DNA of 50,911 nt from Syntrophaceae bacterium (lineage in GTDB: Bacteria > Desulfobacterota > Syntrophia > Syntrophales > UBA2185). The translations under genes were made by a program, and so were the position numbers. Under the pieces are notes generated by a model. The model was not told where the DNA came from. It did no database searches and was given only the letters and a program-made list of their open reading frames with translations. Shown piece by piece: positions 27,807 to 36,571 of the stretch. The DNA lies in assembly GCA_003153775.1 (NCBI GenBank), contig PMBI01000009.1, positions 1 through 50,911 of the forward strand. The letters run 5' to 3'. The first letter of the stretch is position 1; every line of letters begins with the position of its first letter.

Positions 27807-27904
27807 TCCGGTAAGGCGAGCCAGCCGTAAGAATTCGTTCATCTCATCATCACTATAAAGACACTGCAAGATTTCCACGCTATCTCTTCGGGTATCCCGT
27901 ACTG

Positions 27905-27961
27905 TAAAAAAATCCCCCTGCCCTTTTTCCAGCGATTTGCACCGGTGAGGGCAGGGGGATT
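27905..27961 (-). terminator. Terminator of the minor-pilin/PilY1 operon
   Basis: A perfect 14-bp stem (AATCCCCCTGCCCT at 27911-27924 with AGGGCAGGGGGATT at 27948-27961) and 23-base loop. On the minus strand it is followed by a U-run, from the A-run at 27906-27912. It therefore ends minus-strand transcription 90 bases after pilY1, and may block antisense traffic from the convergent pil operon. Confidence 0.85.
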
Positions 27962-28052
27962 GACAGGATAATATTTGTTACAATGAGATCTCTCTGCGAA
28001 GCGCGGGTAAAGCTCTTTGCAATTCTATGACCCGCGTTTCTTGAAGCTCCTA

Positions 28053-31000
28053 CTACTGTATTCTCCTATCCTTCCAGTTCAGAATGTTGACCCTGTTGGA
28101 GAGCCCCGGAGGATTGAAGTTCACGCGCTGCGTGCTCGCCGCAATACCGCCGCCGCCGCTCAGCGTTATATAGATATCCCCGATAGTCGATCCTCCCGGT
28201 TTCATGGAAATCAGGGGTGAAGAGGCTATGCCGGCTCCGAGTGACATGCTGCGTGCCGAGCCGCCGAATGCGCCGTTACCGGAGGTAAAGTATATGGCGT
28301 AGAGTGATGCTGTGCCGCCCTGCAAACAGAGATCGCCGCTCCCCGTAGGAGGGGTGTAAGTGGTAAAGTAGACCACGCCGCCAAACACGGTGGGATCGGC
28401 AAGCATCTTCTCCCCCGTTCCGGAGAGGTTGATGTAAAAGCCGTCCGCCGCTTCCGCGGTGCCATAGGTCTGTCCGGGGGTTGAAATATTCTTCAAGTCA
28501 CCGATTGCATAGGTGGTGCTCCGGTCATTGTCTTTCATGGCGAAGATCGTGTCATGGGTAGCGGTATCCTTCGGGGTCTCCTTATTTCCCGTACCCCAGT
28601 ATATCCAGAAATTCTGCTGATTATCCGTGGCAAAGCTGGCGCTCTGGAAGATGGGCTGCGCCGTGGCAGAGCTGTAAAGACGCCCGCCTGTCCAGTTGAC
28701 GGCCTGTCCGCTGATGCCGCAGTTCGGCATATCTGACGACCTGCAGAACTTGAAGCGCCACATGTTCCCGCCCAGATCCCCTACATAGGCCGTGTCGATG
28801 AAGCCGTCAAGATCTGTGTCAATTATGACGGGGCTCGCGGGCATGCTGTACTGCATATTCGCGTTATCATTTCTCGTGTAGCTCCAGAGGATCTGCCCGT
28901 TGGAGAGGTCGATGACATAAAACCCTTTCCCCCGGCAGTCACAGTCAACCCCGCAAACTTGACCGGCGGTGCAGCTCGCACCGTTGTAGCCCCCGCCGAT
29001 GAAGCCGACCCACTTCTCCTTCTCACCGCTGCTATTGTACCTCACTCTGCCTACCATCATCTTGCTCCAGGGCTGACCGAGATAGGGCTGGTTTGCCGCG
29101 CTCATGGTGCTGGTGCCGCCGAGGTGCCACTGGAAGGTACCAGGTACGGCCGCGGTGTCGGTAACGTCAAATGCATAATAGCCGCAATAGTGGTGATGGG
29201 GGTCATCTGCTGTGTCTTGAAAGTTGTTGTCGCACTGGGAATCGGAGCTCCACAGATTGACGCCCCCCTTCCCTTCACCGAAGATCGCCAGTGTATGCCA
29301 GTCCGCTTTGCTCTTGCCCGTACCGTCACCGCTCCCCAGCCATGCGTCAGCCACCGTCACCGGCCCGTCCACGAGATACTGGTGCGTTTGCGCAGAGGGA
29401 AGAGTGGCATGGGTGAGGTACTGTAGTTGGGGAAGGAGGTTGGGGGGAACGAAGCTCCACTGCTCGTTTCCGTTATTCGTGCTGAAGACATGGAACTGTC
29501 CGTCATTCGCCCCCGCTACGATACGGCGCAGGCCGTTCGTAGAGCTGCGCAGATGATCGCATCTGTGTTGGTCAAAGGCATTGGCCCGGACTGCGATGCC
29601 GCCGTAAGCATTGCACGTATACGACGCATTATAATTCTGATCGCGGTCGTCTTCGTAAAAAAGATTCGGTGTTCCCACATTGACCGGGTTTGAGTGGAAT
29701 ATGTCACCGAGCTTCCAGTTGCCGACTTCCGGGTTTTTGGCGGGGTCTCCCTGGATGTATCCCACGATGGCATTCCTCTCGGGATTCGTTCCGACATTGA
29801 ACCTGCCTTTTGCAATAGACGTATCAAAATCTATCAGGTTGCCGTTGCTGGAGGTCTTAATAGTGCGGAGAGAGAAATCCCGTCCGGCAAGATTTGCCCC
29901 TGCCTCCCAGTTGACACTGCCGAGGGTCCCATCGGCATTGATGTTGTATTGCTTTAAATAGCCCCGCCAGAAAGGATCGCTGTTTACCGGTATGAAAGAG
30001 GCCTCGTAGAGGAAGTTTTCGTCCGTGATACGGGAGGAGGCAACGGAGCTTGTGGCAAATGAATATGTCCGCGATATGATGTCCTGAGGTATGGCAGCGA
30101 GGGCCGCCGCAAGCTGCGTGGGATTATCCGCATAATAGGCATGACCGCCTATGTCCGTACCTCCGTGGACCGCCATGGCGTCGAGCTGCACCTTGGACTG
30201 GTCGGTTAAGGCCATGCCCAATACATAGGTATTTATATCGAAGGTATAACCGGGGACGGCCGTCGTCGTAAGCGTCCTCAAGGCATCGATATTGGAAAGC
30301 ACGGCAGGCATTAAGCTAGCAGCTGAGCCTTTTGTGCCGCTGTCGTTCACGCTGGGGAGCCCGTCGGTCACGTAAATGATGAAACTCTTCTGGCACCACG
30401 CCTGTATTGGGCTAGTATTGGCGATAGCGCTCTGATAGTCGGGTACACCTTGAAAGTAATTGAAGGCGGAACGGAAGGTCCCCGCCGTCGGCGTGAGGGC
30501 CGCGTCCACGATGTACGTGCAGGCATTGGGGTTGCCAGTATTCCCACAGCTCATATATCCCGCCTCGTCATTTTCATGCATGGCGAGTTTCGCCGTCAGG
30601 GCGTCCCTCTGGACGTTATTGGCCAGATTATCGGCTGCTGCCACATGGAGATAGCCGTCGCCCGGGGAGGTGTTGGCCTCCCATGTCTGCCCCGTGTGAT
30701 AACCAAACATCCGTATGCCGAATTCATTGAACCCGAGGGCCGTGTCCTCGTCCGTAGGTTGGAAGGTACCGTTATAATAGTTGTTAGAATAGTTTGCGCT
30801 AGTGTCATTCGTTCCTGTCTTTGTATGGTTGCAACTGAACACATCATAGGGAGTGGATGGATATGTTTTATCATCTGCAGCGTATGTGGTGGCATAGCAG
30901 AAGCTGTTCCCCTGATTTGCGGCTTCGTAATCTGTACCGGGGAGCTTGTAATAGACATATTTACCCGCGTCCGTGGGGTTTTCTATGCGATTCGTCTTTG

Positions 31001-31625
31001 GATAGACAAGGTCGCAGTACCTGTTACGAGGATCCGTGCTTACTGCGCTTACTGGAAAGGTTGCAACGCCGGTCGGAGTGAAGGCAAGCCAGTCATTGCC
31101 GTTGCTGGCGCTGGCCAGCGAGTAGTCCGCGTCGAAATGAACGTTGTCTGCCTGGCAGGACGCATTGCAGGAGTCGTGCAGAGTCTGACACGTGGGGCAG
31201 CCCGGATAGCCCGGTCCTGTATACGCTTTACAGTAAGCGACGCAATCCGCAGACGGATTCGGGCAGTAGGAATTATGGTTGTACGAAACATAATAAGGCG
31301 AGTTATGGAGATGCATCTTGCTGGAAGCGGGAAGGCGGAAGGACATGAGGCCGATACGCATGTTGTTCGCGTTGGCATTGACGACATTCAGCAGTTGCCT
31401 CCTGCCCTCGACGGCCCTGCTTCCCGTCGCCCAGGAACAGATGGCATTTCCGACAAAGTCCTCGTCCATGCTGTTTGAGTTATCCAGGATGAGAAGGACA
31501 TTGGGTTTCAGGTTGGCCAAGAAGATATCCGCCTCGTCTGCGTACGCGTATCTAGCGCCGCCAGGGGAATTTGTGATAACGAGCCAGATTATGACTACAA
31601 CGATATTTCTAATTATCCTGCCCAT
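28053..31625 (-). CDS. pilY1: PilY1-like type IV pilus tip adhesin
   Basis: 1,190 residues, exported (N-terminal signal to ~residue 29). A von Willebrand A-like domain starts at VLLILDNSNSM (metal-site DxSxS). The C-terminal third is the PilC/PilY1 beta-propeller (RRIVAGANDGQFHVF, MMVGRVRYN, DTDLDGFIDTAYVGDLGGNM, whose DxDxDG loop is the calcium site used in PilY1). About 25 cysteines occur, many in pairs around residues 150-190 and ~900, implying many disulfides. The protein would prime pilus assembly with the minor pilins and act in adhesion or surface sensing. AAGGAG precedes the ATG. Confidence 0.93.
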   Translation of the reverse strand: MGRIIRNIVVVIIWLVITNSPGGARYAYADEADIFLANLKPNVLLILDNSNSMDEDFVGNAICSWATGSRAVEGRRQLLNVVNANANNMRIGLMSFRLPASSKMHLHNSPYYVSYNHNSYCPNPSADCVAYCKAYTGPGYPGCPTCQTLHDSCNASCQADNVHFDADYSLASASNGNDWLAFTPTGVATFPVSAVSTDPRNRYCDLVYPKTNRIENPTDAGKYVYYKLPGTDYEAANQGNSFCYATTYAADDKTYPSTPYDVFSCNHTKTGTNDTSANYSNNYYNGTFQPTDEDTALGFNEFGIRMFGYHTGQTWEANTSPGDGYLHVAAADNLANNVQRDALTAKLAMHENDEAGYMSCGNTGNPNACTYIVDAALTPTAGTFRSAFNYFQGVPDYQSAIANTSPIQAWCQKSFIIYVTDGLPSVNDSGTKGSAASLMPAVLSNIDALRTLTTTAVPGYTFDINTYVLGMALTDQSKVQLDAMAVHGGTDIGGHAYYADNPTQLAAALAAIPQDIISRTYSFATSSVASSRITDENFLYEASFIPVNSDPFWRGYLKQYNINADGTLGSVNWEAGANLAGRDFSLRTIKTSSNGNLIDFDTSIAKGRFNVGTNPERNAIVGYIQGDPAKNPEVGNWKLGDIFHSNPVNVGTPNLFYEDDRDQNYNASYTCNAYGGIAVRANAFDQHRCDHLRSSTNGLRRIVAGANDGQFHVFSTNNGNEQWSFVPPNLLPQLQYLTHATLPSAQTHQYLVDGPVTVADAWLGSGDGTGKSKADWHTLAIFGEGKGGVNLWSSDSQCDNNFQDTADDPHHHYCGYYAFDVTDTAAVPGTFQWHLGGTSTMSAANQPYLGQPWSKMMVGRVRYNSSGEKEKWVGFIGGGYNGASCTAGQVCGVDCDCRGKGFYVIDLSNGQILWSYTRNDNANMQYSMPASPVIIDTDLDGFIDTAYVGDLGGNMWRFKFCRSSDMPNCGISGQAVNWTGGRLYSSATAQPIFQSASFATDNQQNFWIYWGTGNKETPKDTATHDTIFAMKDNDRSTTYAIGDLKNISTPGQTYGTAEAADGFYINLSGTGEKMLADPTVFGGVVYFTTYTPPTGSGDLCLQGGTASLYAIYFTSGNGAFGGSARSMSLGAGIASSPLISMKPGGSTIGDIYITLSGGGGIAASTQRVNFNPPGLSNRVNILNWKDRRIQ

Positions 31626-31655
31626 AGCATACTCCTTTACGTCATGGAAAAGCTG

Positions 31656-31979
31656 TTAACGTAAAATGACCTCTTTCAATTTGCCGTTTACAAATGTCAT
31701 GTCCGCCAGTTTCTTCTTTGCAGAGACGCGGCTCTTGCCCGTAAGGTCAATCACACTGACGCCGTCCAGATCGTAGCTTTTGTTCCCTTCCAGGTAGAGC
31801 ACGTTATTTGCTATCTTGTTTACAAACTGTGAGGATTTCTTGACCTGGTTTTGATTCGCGGGCGGGGCGCCGCTGCCGCTCACCGCACCCGTCGGCGTCG
31901 CCGCCCATGCTGCACCAACGGAAAAAATAAAGAATAAACATATAATCACAGCACATATCGTCTTTTGTTTTTGCGACAC
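31656..31979 (-). CDS. Small exported protein of unknown function in the minor-pilin operon
   Basis: 107 residues starting at GTG (31979) behind a perfect AAGGAGGTG. The N-terminus is a signal peptide cleaved near WAA|TP, followed by a Gly/Pro/Asn-rich linker and a small domain with NVLYLEGNKSYDLDGVSVID and a C-terminal MTFVNGKLKEVILR. I do not recognise the family. It lies between pilX and pilY1, 30 bases before pilY1, so a role in PilY1 export or tip assembly is plausible. Confidence 0.75.
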   Translation of the reverse strand: MSQKQKTICAVIICLFFIFSVGAAWAATPTGAVSGSGAPPANQNQVKKSSQFVNKIANNVLYLEGNKSYDLDGVSVIDLTGKSRVSAKKKLADMTFVNGKLKEVILR

Positions 31980-32119
31980 GATTCACCTCCTTGTCAATGT
32001 CCCTGAGATGAGCCCGCTTGCAGAGATCAAGTCAGAGATATATTTGTCCGCGGAAAACAGAGGAAAGAATGTCATGGCCATTACGGGATTGCCCGTTTCC
32101 CGCGTTTGCATGGGCATCC

Positions 32120-32608
32120 TTAACGCTGCATGGTGGTTCCGCCTTCAACAGGGCCATACCCGACCCCCACACCGATAGTCACCTGTGTATTGTATTCCGT
32201 ATTTCTTCCGACCACATCGACATTATATCTGCTCTGCCTCCACGGATCTGAGTAGCCCCAAATCCTGATCAATAAAGGACCCACCGTCGGGCGTGTGGCC
32301 GGATAATTAATGGTATAGCTGGACACACCATCGGCCCTGTTGGTAGTCCAGGGGGCACCGATGGGGCTCTGGGGATCAAGTCCTCCCTGTGCGACAGGCT
32401 GTGACAGGGTGTGAATGCCTGTATCCGCCGCAGCAAGGGCCCTCTTTTCACCGACAATTTTCACGCTGACCCTGATGTCCTGCGTTGACAGAGAAATAAC
32501 CAGCATCCCAAGGGCGAGGAGGATCAGGCAGGCCATGATGGCCGCAATCAGGGCGAATCCCGCCTCGGAGTTCTTTTTGGAGACCGCTGTCAATATTTTC
32601 TTATCCAT
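32120..32608 (-). CDS. PilX-like minor pilin
   Basis: 162 residues. A class-III-like leader (KKNSEAG|FALIAAIMACLILLAL) and hydrophobic N-terminal helix, then a small C-terminal domain. It lacks Glu at mature position 5 (Ala instead), as in GspK-like tip pilins, which enter the pilus first. It follows PilW in the usual PilV-PilW-PilX order. The sequence downstream of the helix (LAAADTGIHTLSQ) is typical of PilX-type proteins. Confidence 0.82.
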   Translation of the reverse strand: MDKKILTAVSKKNSEAGFALIAAIMACLILLALGMLVISLSTQDIRVSVKIVGEKRALAAADTGIHTLSQPVAQGGLDPQSPIGAPWTTNRADGVSSYTINYPATRPTVGPLLIRIWGYSDPWRQSRYNVDVVGRNTEYNTQVTIGVGVGYGPVEGGTTMQR

Positions 32609-32624
32609 GGTTTCTCCGGGATCA

Positions 32625-33377
32625 CTAGTTCATCAGGTTCTCACGGGTCTTATAGACCATCCTTCGCGTCTGACCTGTGCTCGGATCGATTTCATCCGTT
32701 TCGACCGCCAGGGTGATCTCTATCATTCGTATATCCGCGCTGCATCCCGGCAAGCACGGCCTTGCTCCGCCTGCCACTGTAAGCTCAACTCCTTGCCCGT
32801 CGAAGTAGCGGAAGACCGGAACGAGGACATCGCCGTCGGCATTGATCACCCTTACCGTCCGGGGGCGGCCGCTCGCAATTATATCCCCGAGGAAGGGCTG
32901 GGCCCCGCCGCAGTTTGTCTCTCTCGTAATATACCTGTCAGCGCCTGTCTGCACAAAGTTATACCTGATGATCTCGTTGTTTTCCGTAAGGGCGCCTTGG
33001 CCTTCAGGGTTGCCGTTTGCGTCTAAACCGCCCGATATGTCCATTTCCACGGTGATCGAATTCGCGGTAGCCTCCTGAATTCCCCGGAATCCCTGATTTG
33101 CGGACTGTGTATTGCAGAATGCGGCGCCTCCTCCCGGATTCCCATCGCTCCGCCAGACGGTCGCGGAAAATGAGGGGTTATAGGAGGCCATCTTGATCTC
33201 CAGTGCCATAATCTCGAGGGCGCCCCTCACATCCTGCTGGGCAGTAACCTTTCTTTCTATGCCGCCGGATGACCGGGATGCCGACTCGATGGCGACGCCG
33301 ATGGCGAAGAGCATGATGAGCGAGACACAAATAGTTATCGCGATCTCGACAAGTGTAAAACCTTTCGCGTCATTCAT
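32625..33377 (-). CDS. PilW-like minor pilin
   Basis: 250 residues. The prepilin leader is KG|FTLVEIAITICVSLIMLF with Glu at +5, followed by the QQDVRGALEIMALEIKMA helix and a beta-rich C-terminal domain with several cysteines. I start at the ATG at 33377 (GGGGCG upstream, short leader MNDAKG); a longer upstream reading would add 35 residues overlapping pilV. It would form the PilY1-priming minor-pilin complex with PilV, PilX and FimT. Confidence 0.88.
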   Translation of the reverse strand: MNDAKGFTLVEIAITICVSLIMLFAIGVAIESASRSSGGIERKVTAQQDVRGALEIMALEIKMASYNPSFSATVWRSDGNPGGGAAFCNTQSANQGFRGIQEATANSITVEMDISGGLDANGNPEGQGALTENNEIIRYNFVQTGADRYITRETNCGGAQPFLGDIIASGRPRTVRVINADGDVLVPVFRYFDGQGVELTVAGGARPCLPGCSADIRMIEITLAVETDEIDPSTGQTRRMVYKTRENLMN

Positions 33378-33390
33378 ACGGTTCGCCCCA

Positions 33391-33876
33391 TTAGAAACCC
33401 GCCGGCACAGCATTTGAACTATTTGCACATCCTGTCGGAAATTTGTAACCATCCTGTTGTGAAATAACGGCGCTCTCCACAAGATTCCTGTAATTGCGCG
33501 CCACTTGATCCGGCCACGTGACAGTGACTGTTACCGTCCATTGATTGATGGTACCGGCGACGGCGGTGATGTTTGTGTTCACCGTGTAGGTGGCATCCCC
33601 TCGCACTTCTGCCCCCAGGCCGCTGACGATGATGGCTTGCACAGGCCTATCCCCCAGGGGGACCACATTGCAGGGGTTCATGATCCATGCCTTCCGGAGC
33701 TCAAGCTCCCTGTGCAGTATGCCGGCGCCCCTGCCAATATAGTCTGACTTTCCTATGGTTCGCCACGCCGTTGGCTGCATTGACAGGATCGCCATGACAC
33801 CGACGGCGACCAAAAATATGGCGATCATGACTTCGATGAGACCGATACCCCGGTTAGACAATATTAAACGTGACAT
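33391..33876 (-). CDS. PilV-like minor pilin (type IV pilus modification protein)
   Basis: 161 residues. The leader SNRG|IGLIEVMIAIFLVAVG has the prepilin-peptidase glycine and Glu at +5. The following MAILSMQPTAWRTIGKSDYI block is typical of PilV. It overlaps fimT by 23 bases and lies 13 bases before pilW, giving coupled translation. Confidence 0.88.
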   Translation of the reverse strand: MSRLILSNRGIGLIEVMIAIFLVAVGVMAILSMQPTAWRTIGKSDYIGRGAGILHRELELRKAWIMNPCNVVPLGDRPVQAIIVSGLGAEVRGDATYTVNTNITAVAGTINQWTVTVTVTWPDQVARNYRNLVESAVISQQDGYKFPTGCANSSNAVPAGF

Positions 33877-34339
33877 AAGTTCTTCCCGTCATATTGACAG
33901 TAATTGTGGCTTGGGAGGCTCTGCTGTTCCGCAAAACAACGCCGTCGAGCGCGCCTCCCAGGGGTGATATGGTGCCCCTCGGGTTAAAAATAACTGTCGG
34001 CGATGCGCCCGCGCCGAATGTGGCGCTGACGATCGTTATCCCTGACCCGAACGACGAGGGTCTCTTGGTGGCCAGATCGGTAACAACCACGCCTACAACC
34101 GACTGGATCGTATAGCTCCCGGGTGCGGTAATATCAAAAGCGATTTGATATGTAATGTTATCGGAGACCGCTCTTTCCTTGAATATGGCAAAGTCAGAGG
34201 CAATATCTCTCGCGGCGCTCCTGAGATTCCTGTTTATCGTATAACTCTGCAGCCACAGTCCGGCGATGGTTGACATAAATGCCAGCAGAAAGACGACGAT
34301 CATCAATTCCACAAGCGTAAATCCCTTGGGACGTTTCAT
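33854..34339 (-). CDS. FimT/GspH-type pseudopilin
   Basis: 161 residues. The short leader MKRPKG is followed by FTLVELMIVVFLLAFMSTIA (Glu +5), then NLRSAARDIASDFAIFKERA and a GspH-like beta domain (IFNPRGTISPLGG). FimT proteins are minor pilins that in some species bind DNA. I start at the ATG at 34339; an in-frame TTG upstream overlaps the isomerase gene end. Confidence 0.88.
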   Translation of the reverse strand: MKRPKGFTLVELMIVVFLLAFMSTIAGLWLQSYTINRNLRSAARDIASDFAIFKERAVSDNITYQIAFDITAPGSYTIQSVVGVVVTDLATKRPSSFGSGITIVSATFGAGASPTVIFNPRGTISPLGGALDGVVLRNSRASQATITVNMTGRTYVTFNIV

Positions 34340-34340
34340 A

Positions 34341-35147
34341 CTATTTTTTCCCGTCAATCATATCTAAAATATCCGCCTCGGGTAACGCCCCTTTCTTGAG
34401 CCTGCCATCCGGCAGTATCATAGAGGGAGTTCCCCCGATGCCCATTGACTTGGCAAGCTTCATAGAATTAGCTATCTCCTCGGTGGCGCACTCCGTCTTC
34501 GGTATTTCCCTTTTTTCGAAGTTGTCCTCCAACATCTTTATCGATTTGTTGCAGACAATGCTCTTTGCCTTCCAGTAAGCGTCCTTATGAAACTCCAAAG
34601 GCAAAAACTTGATATAGAAAGCTATGTCCTTTCTTGCGGCTACGATCTTTTTCATCGTCTGGTGGAACTCTGCACAGAAAGGGCAATCAGGGTCTGTAAA
34701 TACCACCACTTTTTTCGCAGCACTCCTTTCCCCCAGGAAGAGGGTATCAGCAAGCGGAATCTTCGCTATGTCGATCCTCTTGTTGTCCTGAATACTGTGA
34801 ATAGTCTCCATAGTCTTGTTGGTCATGGTAGACACTTCCACCAATGGACCATTGATCAGGTAGTTTCTGTCAGCGTCAAGATAAAATATCTTCGTCTGCC
34901 CCGTGATCTCTATGACTACTTCACAGAGGCCCTTTATGGGACTTTCGGCAATGCTTACTACCTTCGCGTCAGGCAGTTTGAGCCTCCTTAATATCCCTTC
35001 TATCCCTTCCCCGCCTAAGGAGACGCATTCTTTCTTCACCTTGGCCGCTTCTCCCCCCCACGCGATGCCATATCCTGCAGGAGCGGAGACAATAAGCAAT
35101 GCACACGATATACATAAGAAAGCAGAGAATAAGCTTTTTCTTGTCAA
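34341..35147 (-). CDS. DsbC/DsbG-like thiol:disulfide isomerase
   Basis: About 268 residues. Start taken as TTG at 35147 with AGAGG 7 bases upstream; an ATG further upstream gives an unlikely N-terminus. Signal peptide (~1-30), a small dimerisation-like domain (~35-110), then a thioredoxin fold with the active site FTDPDCPFCAEFH and the cis-Pro loop GIGGTPSMI. It reshuffles disulfides in the periplasm. As first gene of the operon ending in Cys-rich PilY1, it is likely a dedicated folding helper. It is translated just behind the c-di-GMP riboswitch leader. Confidence 0.88.
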   Translation of the reverse strand: MTRKSLFSAFLCISCALLIVSAPAGYGIAWGGEAAKVKKECVSLGGEGIEGILRRLKLPDAKVVSIAESPIKGLCEVVIEITGQTKIFYLDADRNYLINGPLVEVSTMTNKTMETIHSIQDNKRIDIAKIPLADTLFLGERSAAKKVVVFTDPDCPFCAEFHQTMKKIVAARKDIAFYIKFLPLEFHKDAYWKAKSIVCNKSIKMLEDNFEKREIPKTECATEEIANSMKLAKSMGIGGTPSMILPDGRLKKGALPEADILDMIDGKK

Positions 35148-35335
35148 TACGCTACCTCTCTTGCTATTTTTTTGACACTTTTTTATCTCATAATTTCTCG
35201 GTGAAATCAAGAAATCCATTTCTTGCAAACGTCGAATGGCGCGGTATTTTACAATATAGCAGGGTTAAGACGGTCTAGATGGGGGCTCAGCGAAAGGCCC
35301 GTAGGCTAACTTCCTCACAGAAGGTCATTTCAATC

Positions 35336-35431
35336 GTCCGGCAACCCTGCCGCCGTATCCGCTTTAATAAAGAAGATTTAGGCCAGTGGCTTTACGTCCC
35401 GTCCTTTCGGACAGTTTGCCTTTTTCAGGAC
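35336..35431 (-). promoter_or_regulatory. Cyclic-di-GMP-I (GEMM) riboswitch aptamer
   Basis: On the minus strand, GTCC (35431-35428) pairs with GGAC (35339-35336) to close P1. Inside are the conserved GGCAAAC, a P2 stem capped by a GAAA tetraloop (CTGTCC-GAAA-GGACGG), GACGTAAAGCC, the tetraloop-receptor strand GGCCTAA, and the P3 arm ending GGCAGGGTTGCC. These are the GEMM-I consensus elements in order and spacing. The base before CAAAC is G, equivalent to G20 of the Vibrio Vc2 RNA, which fits c-di-GMP rather than the cGAMP variant. It lies 190 bases upstream of the isomerase start. I could not identify a clear terminator in the expression platform. Confidence 0.9.
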
Positions 35432-35878
35432 TCTTTTTATGATTTCAAAGAATATACGATTTCTTCAAGGGGTCTTGCTATTTTCCCTCTCCATATTCAT
35501 ATCGGCAATAAAAGAAAAATCTTTAGTGCTTTTCCCAAATAAAATCTGAGACTAAATATCTACGATGCAATCAGTATGCCACGCGACTGCCCGTTCGCAT
35601 CTCTGCAATGGACAAACCAAACGCCTGCAATTGTCGTAAATTGCGTTCGCCCTACAGAATGAACGAGAAAAAAACATCTCGGGGGTCTTAATAAAAATCG
35701 TTGAATTTGACGAGCCATATGTATGAAGTTCGTGTGGGAATTGGCTTATATTTACCGGATATTTTTTCAATTAAACGGCGTGGATTTCTTGCTTGACACG
35801 TTATAGGTGCTGTGTTACAGCTCACACCTATTCGGGCTGCTGCAGGAAAATTCGCTAAGATTTAAGATACATGACCAT
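35432..35878. other. Intergenic region between the divergent pilin and TPR-peptidase operons
   Basis: About 450 bases with no convincing gene. It should hold the promoter of the minus-strand riboswitch leader (just above 35431) and that of the plus-strand TPR gene. A TTGACA at 35793-35798 is the best -35 candidate for the latter, with only a weak TACAGC 17 bases later. Confidence 0.4.
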
Positions 35879-36571
35879 ATGGACGATACTGCCACCAAAG
35901 AAAGAGCGGAGTTTCTTTCGATCGCGGAAGCCTATATTGAAAAGAGTCTGTATAAAGAGGCGGCGCATATAACCGAATCATGGTTAAAGCGTTACCCCAT
36001 CGATGCTGATGCGAATATTATCCGCTGTCACGCACTGCTTAAAATGGGGAATATTGAGAAAGTCAGTGAAGTCCTCGATGACCTGGAAGCAACGGTCATT
36101 GAATTATCGCGCATCTACAATCATGTCGGTGATCTCTGCCTGAATGCAGGACTGACGAAAGAGGCAATTAAATTTTATCGGAAATTCATATTTCTGAATC
36201 CCACTGTAGCGAGTGCAAAAGGAATATACGATAAGGTCAATAACCTCGCGGCCCAAGTCGATGACCCAGAAGCTGAGCGAGATGCGGAAACGCATAGCCA
36301 TTCTGACGATGTTGTGACTGATTTCTGCACCACAACCCTGGCTGAGCTGTACATCAGACAGGGTCACTTTGATATGGCTATCAATGTGCTCCGTGAGATA
36401 CTCAAAAGAGAACCGGAAAACAGATTGGTTGCGGACAGGTTAAACGATGTAATGGCAATGCAGCATGACCGCACCGGAGAAAAGGCATCTTTACAAATAG
36501 ACGAGGCCCTAATCAAGGAGCTCACAAGATGGCTTGAAAATGTGGGCAGGTTAAGAAGCCATGCATCATGA
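35879..36571 (+). CDS. TPR protein of unknown role
   Basis: About 230 residues, cytoplasmic (no signal). The first in-frame ATG is at 35879. Two TPR groups (~10-115, ERAEFLSIAEAYIEKSLYKE; ~145-200, TTTLAELYIRQGHFDMAINV) are separated by an acidic linker. It ends in an amphipathic helix (LIKELTRWLENVGRLRSHAS). The stop overlaps the peptidase start by 11 bases, so they form an operon. No known partner can be named. Confidence 0.75.
   Translation: MDDTATKERAEFLSIAEAYIEKSLYKEAAHITESWLKRYPIDADANIIRCHALLKMGNIEKVSEVLDDLEATVIELSRIYNHVGDLCLNAGLTKEAIKFYRKFIFLNPTVASAKGIYDKVNNLAAQVDDPEAERDAETHSHSDDVVTDFCTTTLAELYIRQGHFDMAINVLREILKREPENRLVADRLNDVMAMQHDRTGEKASLQIDEALIKELTRWLENVGRLRSHAS

Noticed and set aside
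30450-31478. 342-codon plus-strand open frame opposite pilY1
   Set aside because: It is antisense to a well-supported PilY1 gene, has no recognisable domain, and reflects the GC-biased codon pattern of the other strand.
35336-35431. cGAMP-specific (GEMM-Ib) reading of the riboswitch
   Set aside because: The discriminating base before CAAAC is G, not A. Some G-type RNAs bind both ligands, so this is only the likelier reading.
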